Source: Ramazzottius varieornatus (lineage: Eukaryota > Tardigrada > Eutardigrada > Parachela > Ramazzottiidae). From it: a DNA stretch of 64,000 nucleotides. Shown in pieces: positions 1-10,270 of this stretch. Within the stretch, counting starts at the first letter, position 1; every line of letters starts with the position of its first letter. The notes below the pieces were generated by a model, which saw only the letters and a list, made by a program, of their open reading frames with translations, searched no databases and was not told the DNA's origin. A program made the position numbers and the translations under genes. The stretch spans positions 31,783-95,782 of the forward strand of contig BDGG01000002.1 in assembly GCA_001949185.1 (NCBI GenBank). Reading direction: 5' to 3'.

Positions 1-164
1 TGATGTTGAGTCGGCTAAATAGTTTTGGCATCAATAGATCATTCAAACGCACAATACATTCTAGCCGTGGCTAAAATATTTTAGCTGCTTTACCGGCGGC
101 TAAGATATTTTTAGCCACGGCTAAGAACGGCTAAAACGGCATATTTTAGCTTCGCCGAGCCTTC
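1..164. repeat. AT-rich inverted-repeat stretch
   Basis: Repeated TAGCC / GGCTA motifs occur in both orientations around 60-140, flanking stretches such as AAAATATTTTAG, so the segment can fold on itself. It looks like the remains of a small foldback element. No coding signal is seen. Confidence 0.4.
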
Positions 165-713
165 TATAACTTCCGGCGGGGAAGACATGTCGCCGCGACT
201 GAAGTGCAGTGTTCAGAATTCTGTATGTAAGTTGCGATCACCAGTCCGATGATGTTAGGTCCACAAGGCCCAGAGTTGTGATTACGAAACAAAAAAGACC
301 ATAGAAATATCGAACTAGATCGGCAAATGAATCAAAACCAGTGATTTTGGCCATTTTGCCGGGAAAACCGTTTTGCGGCGAAATTTGTAGCTCTCGTTCA
401 GGACGGCAGATTCAAGTTTCCGACCCCCAGTCCGTGGCTCAAACTCGGTTCTAATTACTTTCAACAAAAAAACTGCAGGTGTTCAGTACGACACAGGAAA
501 TGATTTTCGAAAGCGGTCCAGAAAACGCACCTTTTCTAGTTTCATGTCGATTTTCACTTCCTGTAAACAGATTTCCGGCCAGTTATTTTTCGTGGGACGG
601 CAAATGGAATGCTGAACCAAGGAAAGTTAGTTCGGACGTTGAACAATAATCGAGTCGAGACCAACTCAATATAATGAGCGGTAGCAAGTTGGCCAGGACA
701 TGGTGTATATGAC
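165..713 (+). repeat. Dispersed repeat, copy 1
   Basis: This stretch is a diverged copy of 4677-5264 in the same orientation. Shared landmarks, in order, are CTTCCGG.GGGGAAGACAT, GGGAAAA.CGTTTT, CTGTAAACAGA.TT, AATGCT.AACCA.GGAAA, AATCGAGTCGAG and AATGAG.GGTAGCAAGTTGG. The 3' part overlaps the last codons of the neighbouring WD40 reading frame, so that protein's C-terminus seems to have been taken from the repeat. No transposase is visible, so it is probably a non-autonomous element. Confidence 0.65.
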
Positions 714-1985
714 GCCCGCAGCAATTCTCATTGCCTACTTTCCTTCTTGCCATCTTTTCATACCTTCGCCACTTGCGCATCTTAGCCAGCTCATCCAAAT
801 TCCATAAGGTTAACTGCCCTTTTCCATCGGCGTATGTCGTCAGCAGACTTTTGTCACTTGGAGAAAACTGGCAGTTAGTGACGATGGACAGATGACCAGT
901 CGTCTGCAGTACAAGCTCCCTCGTCCAACCATCCCACAGCCGTATGCTGCCATCGGTAGCCCCACAGGCAAACATATTCAGCTGGCTGTTGGAGAAGTGA
1001 CAGCAGGTGTAGCAGGCCGGTATGTCGATAGTAGAATCCAGCGACGACCGGTGGGTCCCGAGACGATAGGCACCCGAGGCCAGGTCGAAGAAGCCTACAC
1101 GGCCATTCATGGCTGTCGTTAAGAGGTTGCGACCGTCTTTGGAGAAGGCCAGGTCGCTGATGTAGACACTGTCATCGTCTAGCCTTAAAGTTCTGCTCTG
1201 AGAACGAAGGTCATAGATGACGGCCGGACCTGTAGTGCAGGCAGCGGCTATACGAGTGCCGTCAGGGCAGAACTCGACGCTGCTGATATTGCCACTACAG
1301 AGGTTGCAAACTCGGTGGACGACCTGGTCGCTTCGCTGATCCCACAACATGATGGTGCGGTCCATGTCGGAACCGCTGACGATCAGACCGTCATGGCAGC
1401 TGCACACGTCACAGCACAGCAGCGAAAAGTCGCTCTCGCCGACCCAGATGGGCTGGCCGCTGCTCACATCCCACAAGTACAGACAGCCATCCATCCCCGA
1501 TCCAACCAACCTATAGACAGACGGACAGCATTGCCAGACTTGCGCCATACCTATCTTGTCTTCAAAACGTTCTGATAGCTGTACTTACTGCTTGGCCTCC
1601 GAGCTGGTTCGGACCTGTGATATGGAGCTTCCAGCATTCTTTAAGCTCTTCATCAGCTCAAAATTCCCTAGCTTCCAGATATCCAGCGAGTTATCAGCAG
1701 AGGCCGTGGCCAGCAGGTCGTCGCTACCGAGGAATACCGCACTACGGATGGCTGCATGGCGGAACACCAAACGCTTGATATCTGCCTGCAACAGTCGCAA
1801 AACGTCGTCTTCAAGTCAAGATACTACTGGCTGTAGATTCTATTAACATCCCATCATGGATGCGATACCTCTCAGCGACCTTTTTCAAAATGTCGCTGGC
1901 TTCTCCATCTACATCGCTTAGTACTTCATCGTCCATTCCCACAGTGTCCTTCAGCGACTTCCACGGACCGCTGCAGCATTTCCCT
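583..1985 (-). CDS. WD40-repeat protein
   Basis: A beta-propeller protein read as at least three exons. The 3' exon (1578 down to 583) carries several WD repeats ending in LYLWDV, IMLWDQ, IRLWDG and LTLWNL. The exon 1615-about 1813 carries one more (ATASADNSLDIWKLG). An acidic reading frame at about 1865-1985 (MDDEVLSDVDGEASDILKK) is probably the N-terminal exon. The intron 1579-1614 would be only 36 bp; removing it joins ISQ to LSERFEDKIG in frame and takes out a stop. The junction near 1813 is not resolved. Roughly the last 45 residues come from the dispersed repeat at 165-713. WD40 proteins are scaffolds, and no specific orthologue was recognised. Confidence 0.7.
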
Positions 1986-2239
1986 TCGATGAGTTTTAAT
2001 CAAAAGGAAAGTAGGGAGTATGGCTGATCAGCTTTGACATTATTACCAAGAGAGTAGCAAAACCCATCCGACCGCAAACGACAAGACCTAAAGAGAAGTT
2101 GGCTGGCTTTCCAGAGGGATCAGCCATCACAGAACATCGCTAAGAAACCGTCTGCAGCCCACGCTGCATCGAGTGTGGTAAACACTCTGGGCTGACCGTA
2201 TCGCAAGTTGGGTAGAAATGCACAACTCGGCGGCTTAGC

Positions 2240-3010
2240 TTAGTCAGCGGACAGAGCCGTAGGAAAGCTAGCAGATTTGGCAGCTACCTTGATTGGCCCT
2301 GCTCGAAAAACAATACCGCACTTAACATATGAGAAGTCTTTTAGACTGTTAGAGGGTCTGTAGCGTGCGCAGCTAGAAAGTTACTGTACCTCCAGGTCGA
2401 CCGGTGTACGAGTCGCCACTGAATATTCCTCCGCCAACGGTGCTGACGAAGCTCCCTTCTTTATCGTGTGAGGTGGTCAGTCCCGTACATGTCCACTTAC
2501 TTTCAAACTTACACGTACCAATGTACTTTCTCGCCCTCGGACTGGTGTCCAGCGCAGAAAAGAAGCCTGCGAAAGAAAACATCTTGTATGTTGGTAGAGA
2601 TTCGCCCAATCCCCGCATGACGTCACAGACAGTTGAGCGCGCGATCAGTGGACAGTGACGCCACGCACGACCAGTTTGGACCAATAAAATTACCGTCATT
2701 GACCGTCCAGCTCCCCTTCACCGCTTCCCCTTCTCCCACCAGATTAAAACCATGTAGACGTTTGGGGTCCTTGTCGTTGGCGTGTCCTGCATCCCTGAAG
2801 CTGTTGAAGCAGATATTCGATCCGTCCGAGTAGTAGTCGCAGGCGAAACTCTTGACATCGACACGTCCGCCGTCAGCCGCAGCTGCAGCAGCAGCCTGCC
2901 CACCTACAAAGAGCCCTCCGTCCTTTCCTTATAAACCATGTTTATGGCATAGTACGCCACGCCTTACCTGTCGAACCAGCAAGGATACCGGAGATAATGA
3001 CCAAGAACAT
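2240..3010 (-). CDS. Secreted four-cysteine family protein, paralogue 1
   Basis: Four exons, read 3010-2968, 2903-2694, 2566-2390 and 2298-2240, all joined in phase 1, give 162 residues. Exon 1 is a signal peptide (MFLVIISGILAGSTG). Exon 2 holds the hallmark FACDYYSDGSNIC and ends near GSWTVNDG. Exon 3 has YIGTCKF, a second cysteine in KWTCTG, and YTGRPGG. Exon 4 is a short tail starting PIK. Four cysteines are conserved in all three paralogues, suggesting two disulfides in a small secreted domain. An alanine run follows the signal peptide. I recognise no known family. The exon 2 donor (GTAATT) is weak but matches the paralogue at 7500-8221. Confidence 0.75.
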
Positions 3011-3330
3011 TGCCCAATGCCTACGGTAGTGTGGGGAAACGTCTATGGAGAACATTATGATAAGTCAAAACTTTATTTACCGCTCGCTTGAAACCCCCCA
3101 CGGCTGACCAAGCGAAGCGGATCCACGAGCCAGTTTCGATCTTTTGTTCACAGTAGAAACTCTTTGAAAGTTGGGCCAGCGGTCAGTATTGACAATGAAC
3201 TTCTGGTTTTTGGGTTGAACTGTTGGCTTCTCCAATATATATTTGCAGAACTTGAAATCTCTTTCAGTCGGCGGCCGACTGGGTAGGCTGCTTTACGCTA
3301 CTTATTGCATTAAATTAATCCATCGGATTG

Positions 3331-4398
3331 GAGGACGAGCAACCTGGAAGCCTGGAGAAGTCCTCCGATTTTGAGGCCACTGTGCACCAAGAGTGGGTAC
3401 GCACAGGAGTGAAGTCTGGGGATTGTGGTCGTATGATTCTGATGCCAACGACTGTTGCAGGTGACAGTATCGCAGATTTGGTGATCAAGCTAGCGATGTC
3501 TTAAGAGCAGCTGCCGCCTTCCGGTCCTGTGGAACGTGTCTACTTAGAGAATGGGGAGGCCGTACTGGGAAGCATGTCACCTGCGGAGAGGTTGCTTCAC
3601 CTGAATAGGGCGCTGCAGAAAGTGAAAGATGAAGCGTATATTGATCCCTCCTATAGCGGGCAGCCACACTTCCGGATAGGTCAGTCGTCGGGTCTTGCCT
3701 TGTGACTTGACCCTTCACGACATGAACTGATCCGATATAGCAATTGTTGCTGCAGCACATTAGTCTGACTATTTCTTGTAGGAGATGAGGTGGCGGTCCT
3801 ATCACAGTGCTTTTACTGCGCCAAGGTACCTCCTCTTGCTGTGTGTACCTAACCTACGGTTGCTGGTCAATGTCAGTCATGCTATAAAATACTGTTTGCA
3901 GATCACAAAGATGGATCTGGATTGGATTTGTGAGGAGAATGAGAAGAAAGTGCCACTGTACAAGGTCTCGTATCGTGATTAGACCAAACAGTAAGACTGT
4001 AATGGTGCTGTATATTCTGCAACATGTCGGGCAGGTGTGCTTTTTAGACGACGTTGGTTGTTTGTTGCAGCGAAGCGGGGCGAGAGTGGGTTCCCGAATA
4101 CGATGTTAGCGCTCTCAGCGGCCCGGTGTACCAGCCCATCCAACTGTGGTTCGCCCATCGTGACAAGATCCAAAAGAAGTACGTGTCTCCTTCTCTGTCA
4201 GAAAAGCTAGTCAGCTGAAGGAAAACTGCTTGTCCTTCCAGATGGTCGGCGCTGCCAGCAGAGAGGAAAAAGGATGTTTTTCTTCTTGACAAAGAGGATT
4301 ACGCCAAAGTAGCCAGTGCCGTCGATGAGCACTTCCGTCAATCCTTCTTCATTCACAACCCGCAAATGTCTCTGAGAAAGTTTCTAGGTCTTCACTGA
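3331..4398 (+). CDS. Unrecognised multi-exon protein
   Basis: Open frames joined by good splice sites: about 3331-3396, 3508-3679, 3782-3825, 3902-3969, 4071-4178 and 4242-4398 (TGA). Phases agree throughout. The product contains SPAERLLHLNRALQKVKDEA, then HFRIGDEVAVLSQCFYCAK, then MDLDWICEENEKKVPLYKV, then EWVPEYDV, and ends in a charged segment (FLLDKEDYAKVASAVDEHF). It has no signal peptide or membrane segment. The start codon is not found; no ATG lies in the first exon frame, so a 5' exon is missing. It lies between secreted paralogues 1 and 2 on the opposite strand. I do not recognise the family; a nuclear or cytoplasmic protein is likely (inference). Confidence 0.6.
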
Positions 4399-4676
4399 GC
4401 TCGAGGTCAGCCATCAATCCAAGCGTAGCCCGCTGCTGATCTGGAGAGCCACATGTTTAACTTATATCCTTCTGTCTCTCAAGATACCAGCACAAGATGC
4501 TGTAATTACACCCCGCCCAAGCCAACTTGCTAACAACTGGGATTTCGACGAGGAAAAATTCAGAATGCCACACTCCCGTTCGTGTTTCATCTTTCTCCAT
4601 ACAACTTTTCAAGCTGCTTCGACTGAGCTATGATAGGTTCAGTTATGGTGACAAGCTGTTCGAAAAGCTTGACTAG
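4399..4676. other. Intergenic
   Basis: 3' flank of the preceding gene. Short inconsistent frames only; nothing recognised. Confidence 0.4.
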
Positions 4677-5264
4677 TATGACTTCCGGTGGGGAAGACAT
4701 ACCGCCAGGGGGTCAGACGCTCTTTACAAAATTCCATGCTTGACTTCTTATCCTGACATTGATGTAAATAAACATATAACTATTCTAATAGACGAGAAGG
4801 ATCGAGAAAGACCAGAAAAGGTCCAAGCGAACTTGAAAAACGATTTAGAACCGTCGAACCTGACCGTTTTGCCGGGAAAACTCGTTTTCGAAAAACTTTC
4901 CAACTGTTTTCCAGAACGGTTAATTTGCGGTTCCAGCCACTTTTCTGTTACAGTAGTTCTATGTTTGTGTTAATTGTTTTTCGTAACCGTACCGTGGGGT
5001 GCCAACGGAAAACTGAGAAACAGTTTTTCGAAAACGGACCCGAAAATGACAAAAGTTGGTGCGTTTTTCACTCAGCCATCCTCCCCCTGGTTAACGTCGA
5101 TCATGACTTTCTGTAAACAGAGTTTTGGCCAATAGTTTTCCGAGAGGCAGCAAAGAGAATGCTAAACCAGGGAAAACTGATTTGGAAGTGGAAAACTAAT
5201 CGAGTCGAGCTAGGCTTGGTAAAATGAGTGGTAGCAAGTTGGCTTGGGCGGGCTGTATATGACT
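4677..5264 (+). repeat. Dispersed repeat, copy 2
   Basis: Diverged direct copy of 165-713, alignable from ACTTCCGGTGGGGAAGACAT to GTAGCAAGTTGGC.TGGGC and TGTATATGAC. Both copies flank the first member of the secreted family. No coding capacity of its own is evident. Confidence 0.65.
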
Positions 5265-5936
5265 GTTCTTTACTCATACAGTCAACTCAACAAACCGAAC
5301 GAACCAGAACGTGGCTCTAACGACGACCTACCGACGTTGTTAACATCTTTACGACTATTTCACTCGATCAACATCCCCTACTTACCAGCATGCACTACCA
5401 GACAGAAATCACTCTGGAATTTTCACATAGAAATTAAGAAATACTTGCCGTTTTGTCGGCCCGCAGGCTTCGATCGCGTTTCCCACAGCCATGGACTTTG
5501 CTTCCTTCTTTCGACGTAGCTTTAATTTGTCTACCGTGTTCGACACTTTGTCCATTTTTTTCATCGCTCAAGTTGTACATGAGCCGATGCTTGCTTTGAA
5601 TGTTCTGTGAGATGGGAAGTTTGGGTAGTATCAAATTAGTCTTCTGGCGTCTTCGCCACCAGAAGCTTGCTTCGATATTCCCGCCCGTCTTGGTGTTGAT
5701 CTCCCAGGGGTTATTTGTGTTTGTGTACTCATTTGCGTACTGCGTAGTACACGTACGCTTGATGTCTTGCAATAAATGCCAAAATTTGCCAATATTTCCT
5801 ATCGATTTGAGGTCTCATGCAAACCCGAGAACATTAATTCCCGGTATCTTGCCCAAGCACAAATTTGCATCAAAGTGTCGTGATATCATCGATGTTTGCG
5901 GTCGACGGTCAGGTCTTTGTATGAAACCCTGGCGAT
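5265..5936. other. Intergenic
   Basis: Contains a 112-codon open frame on the minus strand (5434-5772) with no recognisable motif, no splice support and no family similarity. I treat it as non-coding. Confidence 0.4.
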
Positions 5937-6742
5937 TCACACAGTGGGCGTGGGCATAATGAATCCTGCGGGCATACTTTCGGCACGGATGGTCCCTGCA
6001 GTTGTTACAAAGAGTTTTACAAGACAAAGCCGTGAAATGAATCAGGTATGACGACCTACCGCCGGGTTGTCCAGAGTAAAAGTTTCCTTGAAAGAGTCCG
6101 CCGCCGACTCCCACCTCATTTCCTTGTTCGTCCTTCCAGAATCGTGGAGTTCCGGTGCAGGACCAAGTGATGCCAAAAGTGCAGGCCCCAATAAACTTTT
6201 TGGGCTTCGTTTTGTCGATGAATGCAGAGGTGAAAAAACCTTCCAAGGCAGAAAACACTTTATGAAATGGCCGAGAGCAACCTTTGATCCACTGCTTCCC
6301 ACTTGACCGACAATCAAATCGGGCAAGTTTCCTGTGGCATTACAGAAAATGGCAGACGGGCTGGGCTTGGCTGTGAACGTACCTTCATCGCCGGTCCATG
6401 TTCCGTGAATGGGTTGGCTGAGGGCCACCACGGCGAAGCCTTGTAGTCGCGTGGGGTTCTCGCTGTCCTCAGCTGTGGCCGATCGGTAGTGGGTGTAGCA
6501 GACGTTGCTTCCATCAGAGTAGTATTCGCAAGCAAAGGCCTTGCCTTCGCTGTCCGATCTGGCTGTCACTGACATAGCCATACCTGCAAGCAGGCCACAA
6601 CCATCGTTAGGGCTTACTCGCAACGTCACTTGAAACATAAACAATATCCCAAAGCGGCAAAGAGATCACAGCCTAGTGTCCTCAGCCACTCACCTTGGAA
6701 CCAAAAGCAGGCCAAGCATACCAGCGACAACATTGTCACCAT
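5937..6742 (-). CDS. Secreted four-cysteine family protein, paralogue 2
   Basis: Exons 6742-6694, 6583-6383, 6239-6060 and 5995-5937, all with phase-1 junctions, give 162 residues, the same length as paralogue 1. Exon 1 is a signal peptide (MVTMLSLVCLACFWFQG). Exon 2 carries FACEYYSDGSNVCY and HGTWTGDEG. Exon 3 carries FIGACTF, WSCTG and YSGQPGG. Exon 4 is a 19-residue tail beginning TIRAES. Splice sites are strong (GTGAGT, GTACGT and GTAGGT donors). The same four cysteines and the SDGSN core as in its neighbours show tandem duplication. Function unknown; an extracellular or venom-, mucus- or matrix-like role would be a guess. Confidence 0.78.
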
Positions 6743-7499
6743 CTTCTTCTCTGCTTCTTCAGTCAGACACCAAGCAAGTAAAGCTAAAGAATGAAAACTG
6801 ATAACTGGGTGGGATGTTCAGTCGTGGAACGGAACGGCTCGACGAGGACAGTGTAGTGGAATTCCGGTAAACCACAGCCCTGTCATAAGCCTATCCCCTC
6901 GATCTCGTCTTTTGGACTTTACTCCACTAATCTGATGGTAGATTTGCACTATGTAAGGAACGTGCTCGACGACAGCTTCATCAATCGCAATCTTTAGTTG
7001 AGTCGACTTTGAAATCTTGAAACCAGAAGCGCAACTTTTGAATTCAGCCAGAAGCCGAGTCAGAAATCTTTGCCGAAAGAAACATGGCCGACGAACTCAG
7101 CCAAGATACTGTATTTTCAGTTTCAAGTCTGTCGAGATATCAATGGACGATCAGACTGTTCGAGCTTTCACATATCGCAAACTCTGTACTGAAAACAAAT
7201 GCGTAATTTGATCCGGGCAACAGAAATTTTTTACTCGCAACTGCAACGTAACGCAGTAGAAGTGTGTGGCCTATAATCTTTTGGCTCCTTTGCTCGGCCT
7301 TCCCAGTGGCCAGAACCACTAGCTAGTGTATATGGAACGTCGGGAAGTGATGCCAGCAGATGCCAGCTCAGACTGCGCACGGTGTCATTGTTGTTGACTG
7401 AAAGCGTGCGCAATTTGAGAAAGCGATCTGGATGAATTTATTTGTCGACGTCGCATATAGTTTTCAAGTTGGGAACTGGATAAAGTTGAAAAAGTGGGA
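6743..7499. other. Intergenic between secreted paralogues
   Basis: Upstream region of paralogue 2 and downstream region of paralogue 3. Only short unsupported frames; no repeat recognised. Confidence 0.4.
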
Positions 7500-8221
7500 T
7501 TATTGAGAAGGTCCGGTCGGCTGAGAAGCGAACTTGATTGGACCTGCGGAAAGGTAGGTAATGATGAGGTTTGTATCTGGTCACAGTCTTCACTTCTATA
7601 ATATTGGACTTACTTCCGGGTCTGCCGCTGTATGCCGCACCACGGAACATGGCGCCTCCTAGTCCAAAGGAAGTGTTGGTGGCCGGGTCGAAGGTGAAGG
7701 TAGGTGGCGTGCTGCACTCGAAGCCGTCACTGAATATGCAGGACCCGATGTACTCTCGGGGCGCGCTTGCGTCAACTGCGCTGGTGAAGATTCCTGCCAG
7801 TTTCCAACAAACAGGTTTTGGTAGAGAGACACACCAGTACTCGTAGGCTAGGTTAAAAGACGCGTAAAGACGGAAGACTCTATATCAAATGCCATTACCG
7901 TCTTCTTTACGCCAGCTTCCACGGATAGAAGCACCCAGCATGACTATAGCAAAGGCCGGATCGAGACGATCTGCAGCATAGCGCTTGTGGTCCTTCAGGG
8001 TCGACTCGCGGTACTTGTAGTAACAGACATTGCTTCCGTCCGAGTAGTACTGGCAAAAGAATGGTCGGCCGCCCAAGACCTCTTCAACTAGAACGACAGA
8101 CTATCATAGCTATATAGCTCGATTATGGAAAAAAAACTATTTGTCTCTTACCTGTCATACTCTTACCTGTCATAAAACACAAAACGGCGACCAGAAACAG
8201 GCTCTTCGTCGTGACTTCCAT
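7500..8221 (-). CDS. Secreted four-cysteine family protein, paralogue 3
   Basis: Exons 8221-8167, 8087-7899, 7793-7614 and 7543-7500, all phase-1 joined, give 155 residues. Exon 1 is a signal peptide (MEVTTKSLFLVAVLCFMTG). Exon 2 has FFCQYYSDGSNVCYYKYRE and GSWRKEDG. Exon 3 has YIGSCIF, FECSTPP, GLGGAMFRG and YSGRPG. Exon 4 is a 14-residue tail starting PIKFAS, shorter than in its neighbours. The donor of intron 1 is duplicated in tandem, offering an alternative in-frame site. It lies head to head with SIRT4 across about 700 bp. Family function unknown. Confidence 0.77.
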
Positions 8222-8928
8222 GTCAAAGATATACTATTGTTCTCACAGTGAGCGAAGTGTGGGCAGGCACCGTGGACCTCTGCTAAGGTTTGACAAACAA
8301 GCATTGGCAGTGTGCTGTCAGAAAAATTTCAATGTCAACACTACGGCACACAAATAAAACTATACGTGACTTCTAGTGGTAACATACAGTAGGTAGGGAG
8401 CCATGACGCAAAAGTCTCGATGAAAAAGTTACAAAAGAAAGCGGAACTGGTTGGAGGCAGTTTCTTCGTGACAGCCTAAATGCGCAAGAAGGAAGTTGCC
8501 AATTGTACATCAGCCCCACGGTGGACTAACTCTATTCCTCTCCAAAATATTTTTCCTTTGCGCTTGTGATGTTGAGCTGACTGAAGGATTAGAACATTTT
8601 GATGGAACAAACATAGTTCCTGCATGCGGATTCGGCATGGCTGACCAAGCCGGGCGTGACTAACCGCCATGTTCCGCAAATACGTAACAACTGGAAGTGA
8701 GGTTACGTCATCGCAGATTTGGCCACGCCCCGTACGGGACAGCTGTTTGGGAAATCCCATTCATTCTGATTGTTTGATTTGTAATCACACATGCAACCAG
8801 ATCAGCATGATATTTCAGATAGACTCGATAGAGTGTCCAGACGGAAACGATATCGATTCTTGCATACTTGATTTTAGATCTGGGCTGTTGCACAGGAATT
8901 AGCGATCAACACGGGTGTCTTGGGAAGA
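8222..8928. other. Divergent promoter region
   Basis: Holds the 5' regions of the secreted paralogue (minus) and SIRT4 (plus). No TATA box or other element could be placed with confidence. Confidence 0.35.
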
Positions 8929-10171
8929 ATGGCTGCCCAGCCTGCCCTCAAGTCGTCGCTGCATTCTCAGTTGTATCGCGCTGTCCACACACTGGTTGCT
9001 GCTGCCAGTCGCTCCGATCCTTCCCCTCCTCCAAGCCTGCAGTTCGTCCCAACTCACGTCTCAGCTCGCCACGACGACGCTGCTCGTCTCTCCGACTTTA
9101 TCTTCTCCAAGAAGAAACTAGTGTGTTTAACGGGGGCGGGTATATCAACCGAGAGTGGCATACCTGACTATCGCGGCGAAGGTGTCGGGTTATACGCTAC
9201 CTCACGTAAGAAGCCCATGCAGTTCGCTGACTTTATGGCTAGTGACAGGTTCCGACAGTCCTTCTGGGCCAGGAATTACGTCGGCTGGAATTCCTTCAAC
9301 CAAGTGCAGCCCAACATGACGCACGTCTTCTTGGCCAACCTAGAAAAGCGCCATGATAAAGTGCTTCACTGGTTAATCACACAGAATGTCGACGGGCTGC
9401 ATATCAAGGCTGGCTCCAGACGAATAACCGAGCTGCACGGCACCTCCTTCCAAACGCACTGCCTCAGCTGTGGATACATGATATCCCGCAAGACGTTTCA
9501 AGAACACCTGCGCGAAGCCAACCCCTCCTTCCATGCCGTCAGCCTGGCTATCCGTCCGGATGCTGACGTGGAGTTGACGACAGAGCAGGTTAGCAGCTTC
9601 AACGTACCACCCTGCCGCAAGTGCCAGAAAGGCATCATGAAGCCCTACATTGTCTACTTTGGAGAGAATGTGCCCAAGGAGAGAGTGGCCTTCTTGTACA
9701 GAATGGTGGAGGAGAGCGATGGACTGCTGGTGCTGGGATCCTCCATGCAGGTTTGTGCCGTCCGCCGCTCAATCAGCGTGGTCAATCAAGCCACAGTAGC
9801 TCCACAAGGCCGTGCCCGCCACTTGTCGCTTGGTGTTCAGCCTTGGTTGGGCACGGCCTTGTTAGATTAGCTCTAGTGAGCGCGCCGGTCCGCGCGGCCA
9901 GCCAGTTATGAACTTGAGATATGTCGAAGAAGCCCAGCGCTCGGATTGCGAAGGCGCTGGGGACTTGGGTGGATGGTTCTGGGACTTTTATTGGTCGTTG
10001 CAGGTTTATTCGGGCTACCGGTTTGCTGTCAGTGCTGCCCAGCAGAAGAAGCCGATCGCCATCGTCAACATCGGGTCAACAAGAGCCGATCATCTGGCTA
10101 ATTTAAAACTCGATAACGTTCGTTGCGCTGATGTTCTATCCTTTATCAACATCGATAGTAACTCTGTATAA
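8929..10171 (+). CDS. SIRT4: Sirtuin-4, mitochondrial NAD-dependent deacylase/ADP-ribosyltransferase
   Basis: Two exons, 8929-9750 and 10004-10171 (intron GT at 9751, AG at 10003, phase 0), give 329 residues; human SIRT4 has 314. The Rossmann motif [20 protein letters not shown], the TQNVDGLH loop, the catalytic histidine in ELHGT, and two zinc-binding CxxC pairs (CLSCG and CRKC) are all present. Exon 2 opens with VYSGYRF and continues to PIAIVNIG and TRADHLA, the SIRT4-specific C-terminal signature. The N-terminus is rich in Ala, Ser and Arg with few acids, fitting a mitochondrial presequence. The ATG at 8929 is the first in frame. Known role: lipoamidase, ADP-ribosylation and deacylation in mitochondrial metabolism. 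Confidence 0.95.
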
Positions 10172-10270
10172 AGATTCCATCTTTCTACTTCTTAGAAAAA
10201 TGCATGTTACAGTTTGAATCTTGACCGGTAGAATCCCAGTAATAAGGTTTCAGGTTACAGCGCTGGAGAA

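Noticed and set aside
5434..5772. 112-codon minus-strand open frame between secreted paralogues
   Set aside because: No motif, no splice support and composition typical of chance; lies in repeat-flanked intergenic DNA.
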